Of a DNA stretch of 64,000 nucleotides, positions 8,355 through 17,774 are shown one piece after another. Below the pieces are notes generated by a model. It worked only from the letters and a program-made list of their open reading frames with translations, did no database searches and was not told the origin of the DNA. Location: positions 53,684 through 117,683 of the forward strand of contig CAYFOM010000008.1 of NCBI GenBank assembly GCA_964344765.1, read 5' to 3'. Each line of letters opens with the position of its first letter. Position 1 is the stretch's first letter. The position numbers were made by a program, and so were the translations under genes. This stretch comes from JACNIZ01 sp964344765 (GTDB lineage Bacteria > Planctomycetota > UBA1135).

Positions 8355-9425
8355 CTATGCCTGCGGATCCATAACCACTTTGTGAGCTTCTCCGGCATCG
8401 AGCAGTCGAATGCCGTTTTCAAATTCACTGAGCGGAATTTGATGGGTCACAATGTGGTCCAAGTTCAGCCCTTGCTCGAGCATTTCCAGCATCAGATCCC
8501 AAGTGGCGAACATGCGGCGGCCGAGCACGCCTTCCATGCGCAAGCCTTTGAAAATCACGCGCTCGGTGAACGACTGCAAGGTCAGATCGCGGCAATTCGG
8601 AATGCCGAGCATGACCATCTTGCCACCCGGATAAAGCGCATCGAGACCGACGTTAATCGCCGGCACCGCGCCACTCATTTCCAGCACTACATCGACGCCG
8701 CCACCGGTGAGGTCGCGCACGTTTTCGACGAAGTTGTTGTTGTCCATCGGGTTGAGGATGTGGATCGGTGTATCCGATTCCAATCCATCCGCCCAGTCGC
8801 GCGCTCTTTGCAGATGCCCAGGCGCAACTTCGGAGATGGTCAGACTGGCGGCGCCACGGAATTGCACCACTGCTGCTGCCAATGCACCGATCGCGCCGTT
8901 GCCGGAGATCATCACATGGCGACCGGAAACTCCGTTGGCCGCTTGTACGGTGTGCACGGCGTTACCCAAAGCGTCGAGCAGCGCACCAATGTGAGTGGGC
9001 ACTACGTCGGGGTCGAGGCGCACCAAATTGCTGGCCGGCACGACCACCGATTCGGCAAAGCAGCCCGGACGCTGCAAGCCGGCAATCAGCGTTTTTTCGC
9101 AGATGTGGAAGTTGCCATGCATGCACGCCCGGCATTTACCGCAGACGATATGCATCTCGGCGGAAACATATTCACCCTCGTGCCAACCGCTGACGTCGGC
9201 GCCGATTTCTTCGATGTGACCGCAGAATTCATGGCCGATGGTGGTCGGCGGCTTGACCAGACTGCTGATCGAGTCGTCCCAGTGGTAAATGTGGCGGTCG
9301 GTACCACAGATTGCCGTCTGCGCCACTTTGACCCGAACTTCGCCGGGGCCGGGGCTGAGGACCGGCGCGTCATCCACGTAGGCAACCGCACCTGCCTCCG
9401 GTCGAACCATTTGGATCGCTCGCAT
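8355..9425 (-). CDS. tdh: L-threonine 3-dehydrogenase (zinc alcohol dehydrogenase family)
   Basis: Tdh oxidises L-threonine to 2-amino-3-ketobutyrate with NAD+. The 356-residue protein has the catalytic zinc ligands Cys40 (AICGTDRHIYHWD) and His65-Glu66 (GHEFCGHIEEIG). The structural zinc lobe is Cys95/98/101/109. GNAVHTVQAANG and GVDVVLEMSGAVPA match Tdh better than other medium-chain dehydrogenases. The usual DPFGNAVH reads LDALGNAVH here. No kbl (2-amino-3-ketobutyrate ligase) adjoins it, so a related amino-alcohol dehydrogenase cannot be fully excluded. It starts 19 nt after rodA and may be cotranscribed with the elongation operon. Confidence 0.85.
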   Translation of the reverse strand: MRAIQMVRPEAGAVAYVDDAPVLSPGPGEVRVKVAQTAICGTDRHIYHWDDSISSLVKPPTTIGHEFCGHIEEIGADVSGWHEGEYVSAEMHIVCGKCRACMHGNFHICEKTLIAGLQRPGCFAESVVVPASNLVRLDPDVVPTHIGALLDALGNAVHTVQAANGVSGRHVMISGNGAIGALAAAVVQFRGAASLTISEVAPGHLQRARDWADGLESDTPIHILNPMDNNNFVENVRDLTGGGVDVVLEMSGAVPAINVGLDALYPGGKMVMLGIPNCRDLTLQSFTERVIFKGLRMEGVLGRRMFATWDLMLEMLEQGLNLDHIVTHQIPLSEFENGIRLLDAGEAHKVVMDPQA

Positions 9426-9444
9426 GGTGCCAATTTTAGGGGCG

Positions 9445-10584
9445 TCAGTCTTCGAAAGCACGGTCGTGGAACAGGGGCGTTGGAGTTGCGCCGATGGCAA
9501 GGGCCATGCCGATGGCGGCCCCACTGACCACCATCGAGCTGCCCCCCCACGAGATCATCGGCAGGGGCAATCCGGTAGTCGGCCAAGCACCGCTGGAAAC
9601 ACCAACATTGATGCACAAGTGAACGGCAAAATGCACGCCCACACCGGCCACTACCAGACGTGTGAACAGGTCACGATAGCGCATTGCGCGAACCAGCGCG
9701 ACCACCGGAAGCGCCGCGTAAAGCAGCAAAAATCCGATAGAACCAATTAGGCCGAATTCCTCGGCAATTACAGGGAAGATAAAGTCGTTATGTCGCTCCG
9801 GCAGGCGGTCGAGGCGGTTTTCCGGCCCTTGTGCCCAGCCGAAGCCGTCGATGCCGCCGGATCCGATGGCCAACTTGGCGTGCCACAGGTGGAAACCGGC
9901 GTCGGCGATCTCTTCTTCGGTGAGTTGGTCTTGATTCCACCAGGTTTGGATGCGCTCGCGCTGGTATTCCTCGATGCTGAAGTAAGCGAACGGCGCCAGC
10001 AGGATCGGCAGGATCAGCAGCCAGCGCAAAGTCTTCCACGGCGTGCCGGCCAGCCAAGCCATCGCTAAGAAAAGCGGTGCGGTGGTCAGCGCAGTGCCGA
10101 GGTCGGGTTCGACCAGGATTAAGGTGGCCGGAATGGCGACAATGAGTCCCGGCTTGACCAAGTCCATCAAGCTGCGTGGGCGCGGGTGATCGGCGAACCA
10201 CTTGGCCAGAACCAACAGCAGCGCGATCTTCGCAAATTCACTCGGTTGTAATTTGAAGCTACCGCCGAGGCGTATCCAGCGGCGCGCGTGATTGGTGGCA
10301 TCGCCGGCGACCAGGACGACGACGAGCAAAAACAGGCAGCCGAGATAGGCCGGCCATGCCCAAGTGCGCCAGAATTTGGCGGGCAGCATCGTGGCAATCA
10401 CGCCGCAGATTCCGGCTGCCGCCATGCGAATAATGTGGCCGTCCGGAATTTCGCGGCCGCCGGCCACGCTCCATTGCATGATCAGGCCGAATCCCAGGAT
10501 CGCAAGCGTGACGGGAATCAGCGGCCAATCGGTGCGCCGCAAAAAACGCCAGACGCGCTTCGGCAGGGCGTCGGCGCGGCGCAT
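9445..10584 (-). CDS. rodA: RodA, SEDS-family peptidoglycan glycosyltransferase
   Basis: RodA polymerises lipid II during lateral wall growth, in complex with PBP2. The 379-residue multi-pass membrane protein has the SEDS signatures GSFKLQPSEFAKIALL, ILVEPDLGTAL (with the essential Asp), LPERHNDFIFPVIAEEFG and the C-terminal TGLPLPMISWGGSS. Its ATG at 10584 overlaps the stop of the upstream lipoprotein gene (ATGA). Length is normal for RodA (about 370). It closes the mreBCD-mrdA set and supports a complete rod-type elongation complex. Confidence 0.95.
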   Translation of the reverse strand: MRRADALPKRVWRFLRRTDWPLIPVTLAILGFGLIMQWSVAGGREIPDGHIIRMAAAGICGVIATMLPAKFWRTWAWPAYLGCLFLLVVVLVAGDATNHARRWIRLGGSFKLQPSEFAKIALLLVLAKWFADHPRPRSLMDLVKPGLIVAIPATLILVEPDLGTALTTAPLFLAMAWLAGTPWKTLRWLLILPILLAPFAYFSIEEYQRERIQTWWNQDQLTEEEIADAGFHLWHAKLAIGSGGIDGFGWAQGPENRLDRLPERHNDFIFPVIAEEFGLIGSIGFLLLYAALPVVALVRAMRYRDLFTRLVVAGVGVHFAVHLCINVGVSSGAWPTTGLPLPMISWGGSSMVVSGAAIGMALAIGATPTPLFHDRAFED

Positions 10585-12359
10585 CAGTCGGTTCCGGAGA
10601 ACTCGATCAGGAATGGAGAGGCGACGTTGGCTGCGTTATGAGTCCAACTCAACGTCACGTTGGAGTCGCCGCTCTTCAGCGGTTCGTATTCGATCTCGAA
10701 GGTCAGCGTTTGGCCCGGCTCGATGGTCCATGCATCGAGGTGTTCGTCGGTCGCCTTGCGCATTTCGTTGGCGATGTAAGGCTCGAAGTACGGTTGAATT
10801 TTGTTGGTGCCGCCGACGCAAGTGTGGCAGTAACTCAGCAACGTGCCTTTTTGCGTGCAGTTGGTTTCATCTTGGCATGCCCCCCATGCCGACGACTTGG
10901 CGCACTCATCAAACGGCGGACAATAATTGTGAGTATGGTCGGCGTTGAACAGGTGGCCGGTTTCATGAGCGACGACGATGAAGTCCCAATTAAACGGCGA
11001 CGGGCTGAACGGGAAGTTGCTCCAATTCAAGTTCCCTTGAATGAAGGTGCTGACCGAAAACGCCCAGCGCTGATCGCCGACTTCGTCCAAGTAGGACACA
11101 CCGCCGGCGTTCATTCCGGCGCAAAGTAAATGTGCCGCTTCGGCGTCCACCGGCCAATTGCTCAACCACGCGTCGCGGAATTCTTCAAGCAATTGCAGAG
11201 TGGTTCCGCCGCTATCGGGCACCGTCCACGGATCGGCCGACGTGGTGTAAAGCGCCAAGTAGGCCAAGGTCACTCGCGTTTGCACCTGGGCCTGAAATTG
11301 GTGACCCACGGCTGCTACCAGCTGGGTGGCATATGTAGTCGCTGCGGCTTGGTCATCGGAAAACTTGACGCCAAGATAATCGTAGTCCGTCTCCAATGCC
11401 ATTCGGCAAAGCGCACTCAATGCGTTGCTACCTGCATGGCGTTGTTTGCGTTGCGGGCTCCCTGCATTGGGCGTATTCGAGCCTTGCTCCATGTCCTTTG
11501 CTTTTTGCTCGGCACTGACGCGAATCGGTTGACATTCACCGCCACCCGGAGCGGCGAACTGCGAACCGATCAACTCACTTTCCCGCATGATGCGCACTTG
11601 CGGATTGCTCCAATCACGCAACGCAGTCGGCTCCGCCATGACGTGGAAAATGTCCTCGTGAGTTTGCACCCAGCCTTGGCAGCCGTGACTGGAGAAAGAC
11701 AAGAACACGTGGCTATTCGGCTGACCGGCAATCGCACCGCTCCATGCGGAATAATCTTGCTGAATTTGGGCAAGCAGTTCGGGCTGATGAACGCCGTCGA
11801 CCATTAACTTGCCATCGACCTGCCACGGCGATGGAAGTTTGTGCAGATGCAATTCAACCTCACCGACGCCCGGCAATGCGAAGTTGCCCATCCTTAGCTC
11901 GCCGCCACCGAAGTTGGCCAACGACTGCATGCCATCACGATCGGGAAGCAGGGTCAGACCAAACACTGGGTCCTGTTCGGTTAACTGCAACGGGCTGGGT
12001 AAATCTGCCACCAACGCACTGGTGCTTGGCCCACTCGGTGCAACGTAATCCGATGGGAACTCCATCGCAAAGTCACGCACATCCATGTCGTCGCTGGCTG
12101 AAAACAACGCCGGACTGAGGCTAAAGGATTGCGTGCCCTGATTGCGAATGCGCACCGAAATGGTGTCACCGTCGCTCATGCCGCTGACGACGGTGCCGTA
12201 TGCGGTGGTCGAACCGTCCAACGAAACGTCGAGATGGGCGCCGGCAACGGTTCCGCCGCTGCCTCCATTGCCGCCTCCTCCACCACCGCATGCCAGCGGC
12301 AGGGCGGCCATTGCGCTCAATAGCGCAGTCAACATCAACGGGCGTTTGGGTGCATGCAT
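10584..12359 (-). CDS. Metzincin-type (reprolysin-like) metalloprotease lipoprotein
   Basis: The 591-residue protein begins with a signal sequence ending LPLAC (Cys24), followed by a Gly-rich linker, so it is probably a lipoprotein; the -3 position is Pro, which is not canonical. Residues 465-475 read HETGHLFNADH, the extended zinc motif HExxHxxNxxH, with Asn where metzincins usually have Gly. It is followed by HTHNYCPPFDECA and a Cys-rich segment and then LLSYCHTC, where the Met-turn Met is Leu. That Cys pattern resembles reprolysin (M12B)-like proteins of Planctomycetota. It lies between PBP2 (3 nt gap) and rodA (ATGA overlap), so it is expressed with the elongation machinery. A role in wall-enzyme processing is inference only. 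Confidence 0.75.
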   Translation of the reverse strand: MHAPKRPLMLTALLSAMAALPLACGGGGGGNGGSGGTVAGAHLDVSLDGSTTAYGTVVSGMSDGDTISVRIRNQGTQSFSLSPALFSASDDMDVRDFAMEFPSDYVAPSGPSTSALVADLPSPLQLTEQDPVFGLTLLPDRDGMQSLANFGGGELRMGNFALPGVGEVELHLHKLPSPWQVDGKLMVDGVHQPELLAQIQQDYSAWSGAIAGQPNSHVFLSFSSHGCQGWVQTHEDIFHVMAEPTALRDWSNPQVRIMRESELIGSQFAAPGGGECQPIRVSAEQKAKDMEQGSNTPNAGSPQRKQRHAGSNALSALCRMALETDYDYLGVKFSDDQAAATTYATQLVAAVGHQFQAQVQTRVTLAYLALYTTSADPWTVPDSGGTTLQLLEEFRDAWLSNWPVDAEAAHLLCAGMNAGGVSYLDEVGDQRWAFSVSTFIQGNLNWSNFPFSPSPFNWDFIVVAHETGHLFNADHTHNYCPPFDECAKSSAWGACQDETNCTQKGTLLSYCHTCVGGTNKIQPYFEPYIANEMRKATDEHLDAWTIEPGQTLTFEIEYEPLKSGDSNVTLSWTHNAANVASPFLIEFSGTD

Positions 12360-12362
12360 GGC

Positions 12363-15008
12363 TTATTCAGTGGCGGGCTCGAAAAAAGCGCGAGCCTCTT
12401 CCGATTCCAGGAAGCGGTACAGGATTAGGTTAGCAATCTCACCGCCGTGAAGCTCGACGTTCTCGCACATGATGGCGAAGGAATAACGCGGATTATCCCA
12501 AGGGAAGTAGCCTACGAACCAACCGTGGTTCGGCGTGCTTTTTCCCGTCTGCGCGGTGCCGGTCTTGCCCGACACCTTAAATTGGTCCAGCGGGTACTGA
12601 ACGTTATGTGCAGTGCCCTTCGGGTTTTCGGTGACGGCACGCATCGCCTTCATCACAAGACGTTGGATTCCGGGATCGAGCGGGACCTTGGGTTCGGGCG
12701 GAACTGCAGGAGCTCCACCGGCACTGGCCAAAACCATGCGCGGCGTCAGCAATCGACCGGTGGCTAGCCAACCGTAAAAGCGCGCCATTTGCAGCGGGCT
12801 GGCTTGCACCGAAACTTGGCCAATGCCGAAGTGCGCCATGGTGAAAGCATGGAACTCATCGTGCTTGCTCTTGAGGAAGTTTGCGTTGTGCTCCAACAAG
12901 CGGTTGGGGCCGGAGGCTTGGTAACGCGAGCCGTTGTCCCAATCCCCTTCCGTGCGTTCGCTTTCGTCGGATTCGATAGACACTAATTCAATCCCAGTTG
13001 GCGAACCAAACCCCAACTGACGCGAGCGTCGCCACAATCGATCCCAGCCAATCTCGGTGGCGAGCACATAAAAGTAGGTATTGCATGAACGCATGATCGC
13101 GTCGTGCATATTCATTTCGCCGGCAGCGTGGTTGTTGCACTTCAATGGCTGCACGCGCGGCCCCGGACGCAATCCGCGCGGCATATAAACGTTTTCGCAA
13201 AGTATGGTGCGGTTCCATGCCGACGCGTCGTGGGCAAGGGCTTCTATTGCGACTAATAATTTAAAAGTGGAGCCTGGATACGGTGCTTGATAACCGAGAA
13301 AACCGCCACCCAATGCACGATTACGAAAGACGTTATTGGTGCGATCGTCTTGCAGTTCGTCCAATCCATCGCGCAGCTCACTACGCTGATAGGTCGGCCA
13401 CGTCGCCAATAGCGGGACGGTGCCGTCTTTTAAGTCCATGATCGCGAAACCAACCCGCGGCTGGCTCAAGTATGGACGTGCATGCGCGTTTTTGGCTTCT
13501 AAAGTATCCCGCGCTTCGCGATAGCCGCGCACGATGGCACGCTCGGCCGCTTGCAATAACGGCATACTCAAACTGATTTGCACGTCTTGTCCGTTAATCG
13601 GCGGAACGAATTCCAACTCTTGCGGTTGCCCCTCTTCCTCACCGCCGGCAAGCAAGCGCAAAAAGCCGCGCTCGCCGCGAAGAATGCTTTCAAAGCTCGC
13701 TTCGATGCCGTTTAAGCCTCGCGTTTCGCCGGGGCGCATCAACACGCGCAAGAATTCATCGCGCAAAGCGCGGTATTGCTTCTCCTGATCGGGAGTGCGA
13801 AACAGCAGGCGTCCCAGCTCCACTAATTGAGCCTTTTTGTCCAGATACTCTTCCAAATCACCCTCGGCGGCAATGCGCACATTGCCTACCAATTGGGGCG
13901 CCAGCTCCGACGGATAAACGCGGTCGGACGTGGTCTGGATGTAAAGACCTTGAAAACCTTGCGGGTCCAAGCCAAGCAGATCGACGATATCAAACTCAAC
14001 ACCGCGCACCAGCCTGACGACACGATCGCGGTGCACGCGCGCGGTTAAGTCCCGCCGCACCCCGGCCAAGTCTTCGGGCAGCAACTGCTCGACGCGGCCA
14101 AGCAACATGCCCAAGTCATGGCCCGACGCACTTTGGCCAGGACGCGATCCCAATATGCGCTGCAAGTCGTCCAGAGTACTCGGCCATTGCCAACGACGTG
14201 CCAGCTGCTCCAACGCAAAGTGCCGATCGACTTGCTGTGCAGCGATGTCCGCCGGACCGGCGATGGTTGGGTCAAGCTCGGTGAAAAGTTGACGCACCTC
14301 CCACGGATCCGCCTCCAGTGCATTTGCCGCAGCAATACGCACCGCTTGTTGACGAATGCGCAGCTCCAACTTTTGCCGTTCCAGCTCCAGCTGCTCCATC
14401 AACGGCAGCTTCAAGCGGTCGCCAATTTCATTTTGCAGCACTTGCAAACGCTGCCGACTGCTTTGCAACTCGGCAAGGAAGTTGGGCCACGCTTGCGGGA
14501 ACAAATCACCAAATGGCTGGTCGCTGCCTGAAATCGCCCATTGCTCCAATTGCTCGCGTTGATCCGAGCGCAAACCGCCAATCTTGCGTAAGTAGTACTG
14601 CACGTCGCCGCGACTGCGGCTGTTGAGTCCGGCCAGATCCAATGGCGTCCACTGCATCGCGCGCGCACCCAGGCGTTCGGCGTCGGTGGCGCAATAGGCC
14701 AAACCCGGGCATGGTTCGGCCATCAACTGGAAGACTTCAAACAGCTGCCCAATTAATTGGCCACGGCGGAAGGAGCGGTACTCGAAAAACAGATCAAAGG
14801 AGCGCCGGTCTTGAGCAAGCACTTGGCCGTCGCGATCCAAAATGCGGCCGCGTTCGGCCGGTAGGGTTCGCTTTTCCAAGCGCGAGCGGCGCGCGCGTTC
14901 GGCCCAAGTATCGTGCTCGACCACCTGCAACTGCACCATGCGTGCCATAAGCACTGCCAGCACAGCCAGCAGCACGGCGATCACTTTGATCAGGCGGTCA
15001 CTCCTCAT
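12363..15008 (-). CDS. mrdA: Penicillin-binding protein 2 (elongation transpeptidase), enlarged
   Basis: PBP2 cross-links peptidoglycan in the Rod complex and activates RodA. The 881-residue protein has one N-terminal membrane helix, then LPAERGRILDRDGQVLA, the start of the class B pedestal. The transpeptidase domain has Ser580-x-x-Lys583 (GSTFK), Ser641-Cys-Asn (SCN) and Lys815-Thr-Gly (KTG). The ATG at 15008 overlaps the mreD stop (ATGA). About 630 residues is usual for PBP2; the excess is a roughly 200-250-residue, largely helical, Gln/Leu/Arg-rich insertion in the pedestal (about residues 95-330). The catalytic motifs look intact. Confidence 0.95.
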   Translation of the reverse strand: MRSDRLIKVIAVLLAVLAVLMARMVQLQVVEHDTWAERARRSRLEKRTLPAERGRILDRDGQVLAQDRRSFDLFFEYRSFRRGQLIGQLFEVFQLMAEPCPGLAYCATDAERLGARAMQWTPLDLAGLNSRSRGDVQYYLRKIGGLRSDQREQLEQWAISGSDQPFGDLFPQAWPNFLAELQSSRQRLQVLQNEIGDRLKLPLMEQLELERQKLELRIRQQAVRIAAANALEADPWEVRQLFTELDPTIAGPADIAAQQVDRHFALEQLARRWQWPSTLDDLQRILGSRPGQSASGHDLGMLLGRVEQLLPEDLAGVRRDLTARVHRDRVVRLVRGVEFDIVDLLGLDPQGFQGLYIQTTSDRVYPSELAPQLVGNVRIAAEGDLEEYLDKKAQLVELGRLLFRTPDQEKQYRALRDEFLRVLMRPGETRGLNGIEASFESILRGERGFLRLLAGGEEEGQPQELEFVPPINGQDVQISLSMPLLQAAERAIVRGYREARDTLEAKNAHARPYLSQPRVGFAIMDLKDGTVPLLATWPTYQRSELRDGLDELQDDRTNNVFRNRALGGGFLGYQAPYPGSTFKLLVAIEALAHDASAWNRTILCENVYMPRGLRPGPRVQPLKCNNHAAGEMNMHDAIMRSCNTYFYVLATEIGWDRLWRRSRQLGFGSPTGIELVSIESDESERTEGDWDNGSRYQASGPNRLLEHNANFLKSKHDEFHAFTMAHFGIGQVSVQASPLQMARFYGWLATGRLLTPRMVLASAGGAPAVPPEPKVPLDPGIQRLVMKAMRAVTENPKGTAHNVQYPLDQFKVSGKTGTAQTGKSTPNHGWFVGYFPWDNPRYSFAIMCENVELHGGEIANLILYRFLESEEARAFFEPATE

Positions 15009-15487
15009 GAACGTCGGCGCAAATGGTGCGGACCGGGCCGATTCAACAACGCCCAAATCACGCCCACCCAGAGTATTCGCCAAGCAAACGAGTTCCAAGG
15101 AATTTGCAGCCCTAGGCGTTGCGCATCCAGCAAATCCAGCAGAGTCGGTGGAACGGCGGCCATCAAGCCTGCGGCAAATCGTAGAACGAAGTGCTCGTCG
15201 GTAAAACGCCGATGCGCGCGCTCGCGAACCACCAATGCCAAACCGAGGCCGGCCCAGCTACTGAACGGCGACGCAGCGCTCACGGATGATCTCAGCAATC
15301 CCATCAAGGTGACAAAGCGCACGCCACGGCCGTAGTTTTCGCCATGGAAATACGGCAGCGCAAACAGCGTGAACAGCAGCCACGGATCAGGAATGGCGTC
15401 GCCCATTGGCAAACTGCGCAGTGACGGAGCCAAAATCGTGATCAAGCCCGCAACCGGCAACAACACGCGCCAACGCGGCTGCCTCAT
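15005..15487 (-). CDS. mreD: MreD-like rod shape-determining membrane protein
   Basis: This 160-residue, multi-helix membrane protein follows mreC and precedes mrdA, with ATGA overlaps at both ends (15484-15487 and 15005-15008). MreD is weakly conserved in sequence, so the call rests on size, hydrophobic helices (LLPVAGLITILAPSL, LLFTLFALPYF, SPFSSWAGLGLALVV) and the mreBCD-mrdA order. The starting Met is at MRQPRWRVLLPV; an open frame extends further upstream but lies inside mreC. Confidence 0.8.
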   Translation of the reverse strand: MRQPRWRVLLPVAGLITILAPSLRSLPMGDAIPDPWLLFTLFALPYFHGENYGRGVRFVTLMGLLRSSVSAASPFSSWAGLGLALVVRERAHRRFTDEHFVLRFAAGLMAAVPPTLLDLLDAQRLGLQIPWNSFAWRILWVGVIWALLNRPGPHHLRRRS

Positions 15488-16650
15488 GGTGTTTCCTCCA
15501 CCGGCAACGGCACGCGCGTCAACGCCCAAAACGACGTCCCCGGTACCGGGGCAACGGCGTCGGCAGCGCCTAGCGGTAAACCGCGTGGAACGGTGGCGTT
15601 GCCGCGGGTGAAAAGCTGCACCGGGTCGGGATCTGTCATACCCAGATCGCTCAAGCGCAGGGCTTCGTCGTGCCAAGTCGCCGGCGGTTGCAGCGAACAC
15701 CAAAGCAAACTGCCGCGATGGGCAACCACTTTGCCCAACACAGTGGAACCATTCAGGACTACCGCCGGTTGCTGCACCGCGATCGTGCGCAAGCCGCAAA
15801 GTTGAGCACCAAAAACGCCGTCGACGCGCAACGCCAATTGCGCTTGGCTGTGATCGATTTGCGGTTCAGCGATGGTGCTTTCGGCGATTGCCCCGGCTGG
15901 CACAAACACACGACCCTCGGCGCCGGCAGGCAACTCGAAAAGAACCTGCCAATAACCGGCCCCGCGGGCGACGTCGCCTGCGAATTCGGCATGGCCCAGG
16001 TGCAAACCAAGGCTGCCAAGGCCAGGCAAGTCATCGAGCGTGGCTCGCCAACGCACCTCGGCACCCGCCTCCGGCTCGGCGTGAGGCTCCACCCAGCGCA
16101 GCAACGGCACTCCTTCACGGCCTCGGCCTTCTACCACTGCACGCAAGGGCCGACCGTCGCCCGCTGCGGCGAGCAATGCGCCAGTAGGAACCCCGGCCGC
16201 GGTGCACAGCTGGACTTCCGCTTGGAACTGCCCGACTTCGCTCAATCGACCCAACCAAGTTGCGCCAAACACCACCGGCATTCCGGTCGCCAACCCATAA
16301 TTGGATCCGGCCGCCAGGATTAGCTTGTGCTCGCTGCGGCGGTATTCAAAAACCGGGATCTCCAACCAAGCAACGCCCGGCAAATCACCCGGCATACCCT
16401 GTTCGCGTTCGAGGTGAACAAACTCAGTCGTCGACGCAAGATCAGGCGAGGCCGGCGCTCGGCGTGGATCGACGCGATCCACCACTTGACCGGCAAGCGG
16501 CATGGTCACCGCGGCAACCGGAGCGACCAACGCGCGCCCCAGAGTCTGTAACGGTCCCCATCGCAGCCAACTCTGCAGCAGCAAAGCCCCAAGAAACAGC
16601 GCCAAAAGCAGCGAACGACGATGGCGCTCTGCAAGAGGCAGCAGAAACAC
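15484..16650 (-). CDS. mreC: MreC rod shape-determining protein
   Basis: MreC is a bitopic periplasmic scaffold linking MreB, PBP2 and RodA. The 388-residue protein has an N-terminal cytoplasmic stretch, one membrane helix (SLLLALFLGALLLQSWLRW) and a periplasmic beta-rich region with AAGSNYGLATGMPVVFGATWLGRLSEVG, the typical MreC strand (usual GxxxGVxxGMxVv--GLVGrV). The coiled coil after the helix is short compared with E. coli MreC. It starts 2 nt after the mreB stop and overlaps mreD. Confidence 0.88.
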   Translation of the reverse strand: MFLLPLAERHRRSLLLALFLGALLLQSWLRWGPLQTLGRALVAPVAAVTMPLAGQVVDRVDPRRAPASPDLASTTEFVHLEREQGMPGDLPGVAWLEIPVFEYRRSEHKLILAAGSNYGLATGMPVVFGATWLGRLSEVGQFQAEVQLCTAAGVPTGALLAAAGDGRPLRAVVEGRGREGVPLLRWVEPHAEPEAGAEVRWRATLDDLPGLGSLGLHLGHAEFAGDVARGAGYWQVLFELPAGAEGRVFVPAGAIAESTIAEPQIDHSQAQLALRVDGVFGAQLCGLRTIAVQQPAVVLNGSTVLGKVVAHRGSLLWCSLQPPATWHDEALRLSDLGMTDPDPVQLFTRGNATVPRGLPLGAADAVAPVPGTSFWALTRVPLPVEETP

Positions 16651-16652
16651 TG

Positions 16653-17705
16653 CTACAGATCATCTCCCTCAGAGAGGAAGGTCGCGTACAGGTCGAGGTC
16701 TTCGAGGAAACGAGCTGTGCCGCGGGCGACGGCAGTCAAAGGCTCTTTATCGATCCGGCAAGGCAGGCCGGTGTGCTCGGTGATGAAGCGGTCGAAGCCC
16801 GGCAGCAATGCGCCACCGCCGACCACCACGATTCCGGACTCAAGCAGGTCACTGCCAATCTCCGGTGGTGCGGCCTCGAGGCAATCCAATACCGCACGCA
16901 AAATCCCGCGCAACGTATCTTGCAACGCTTCGCGAATTTCCTCGGAATTGATCACCGCTTTGCGCGGCATCAAGTTCAAAGTGTCGCGGCCGGCAACCTC
17001 TTGCGACTTCTCTTGATCCAGGGTGTGCGCCGATCCGATCGTCTTCTTGATGGTCTCCGCCGTCTGCGGACCAATCTGCAAGTTGTGATTCTTGCGGACG
17101 AAGTTAAGGATTGCGTCATCAAGGTCATCGCCGGCAATCTTTACCGACTTGACCACCACCGGACCACCCAGCGCCAATACCGCAACTTCAGTGGTACCAC
17201 CACCGATGTCAACGATCATCGAACCTTCGGCTTCGGTAATCGGCAGATCTACACCCAAGCCGGCGGCCATCGGTTCGTCGACCAGGTAAACCTTGCGCGC
17301 TCCGGCACGTTCGGCCGAGTTGATCACCGCGCGGCGCTCCACCGTGGTAATCCCGGACGGAACCGCGATGACCACGCGCGGACGAACCATCGAGCGCCCC
17401 TCGTTCGCCTTGCGCAAGAAATAGCGCAGCAGCTTTTCGGTGACTTCAAAGTCGGCAATCACGCCGCCCTTCAGCGGACGAATGGCCTCGATGTTCTTCG
17501 GCGTTTTGCCGAGCATGTCGTAAGCCTCAAGGCCGACGCCCATGCCATCGAGGATGACCTCGTTCGTTCCCTTGTAAACCGCAACCACCGAAGGCTCATC
17601 AAGGATGATCCCCCGCTCTCGCGAAGCGATGAGCGTATTGGCGGTGCCGAGGTCAATGCCGAGGTCCTCTGAAAGAGAGAACCTTCCAAAAAGCCGGTTC
17701 AACAA
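16653..17705 (-). CDS. mreB: MreB actin-like rod shape-determining protein
   Basis: MreB forms membrane-associated filaments that position wall synthesis. The protein has LGIDLGTANTLI (phosphate 1), VIAVPSGITTVERRAV, EPMAAGLGVDLPI, IVDIGGGTTEVAVLA (phosphate 2) and GIVVVGGGALLPGF (adenosine motif). The frame stays open to an ATG at 17792, but that codon lies in a perfect terminator stem, and the extra 29 residues are not MreB-like. Homology places the start at LLNRLFGRFSLSEDLGIDLG, where there are only TTG codons (17705 and 17702). I used the TTG at 17705, giving 350 residues, the usual length. Start choice is moderate; identity is certain. Confidence 0.95.
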   Translation of the reverse strand: MLNRLFGRFSLSEDLGIDLGTANTLIASRERGIILDEPSVVAVYKGTNEVILDGMGVGLEAYDMLGKTPKNIEAIRPLKGGVIADFEVTEKLLRYFLRKANEGRSMVRPRVVIAVPSGITTVERRAVINSAERAGARKVYLVDEPMAAGLGVDLPITEAEGSMIVDIGGGTTEVAVLALGGPVVVKSVKIAGDDLDDAILNFVRKNHNLQIGPQTAETIKKTIGSAHTLDQEKSQEVAGRDTLNLMPRKAVINSEEIREALQDTLRGILRAVLDCLEAAPPEIGSDLLESGIVVVGGGALLPGFDRFITEHTGLPCRIDKEPLTAVARGTARFLEDLDLYATFLSEGDDL

Positions 17706-17745
17706 GGTTGTGTCCGCTGCAGGAGGAATGGCCGAAGCCGCATGC

Positions 17746-17774
17746 AGTATAGAGGGACCACCGCCCGGAAAAAA
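17746..17774 (-). promoter_or_regulatory. Candidate mreB promoter
   Basis: On the minus strand TATACT (17746-17751) is a good -10 hexamer, with a poor T-rich -35 region at 17769-17774, spacer 17. It lies just downstream of the terminator that isolates mreB from the genes above it and about 34-40 nt before the proposed TTG start. A promoter must lie in this short interval if the terminator works; the hexamers are the best candidates by eye. Confidence 0.35.

Noticed and set aside
8382..9527. Open frame (381 codons) on the plus strand over threonine dehydrogenase
   Set aside because: Antisense to tdh, whose zinc ligands and motifs are all in place on the minus strand; no domain seen on the plus strand.
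16260..17672. Long open frame (470 codons) on the plus strand over mreB and mreC
   Set aside because: It runs antisense to clearly identified mreB and mreC and has no domain; treated as a shadow frame.
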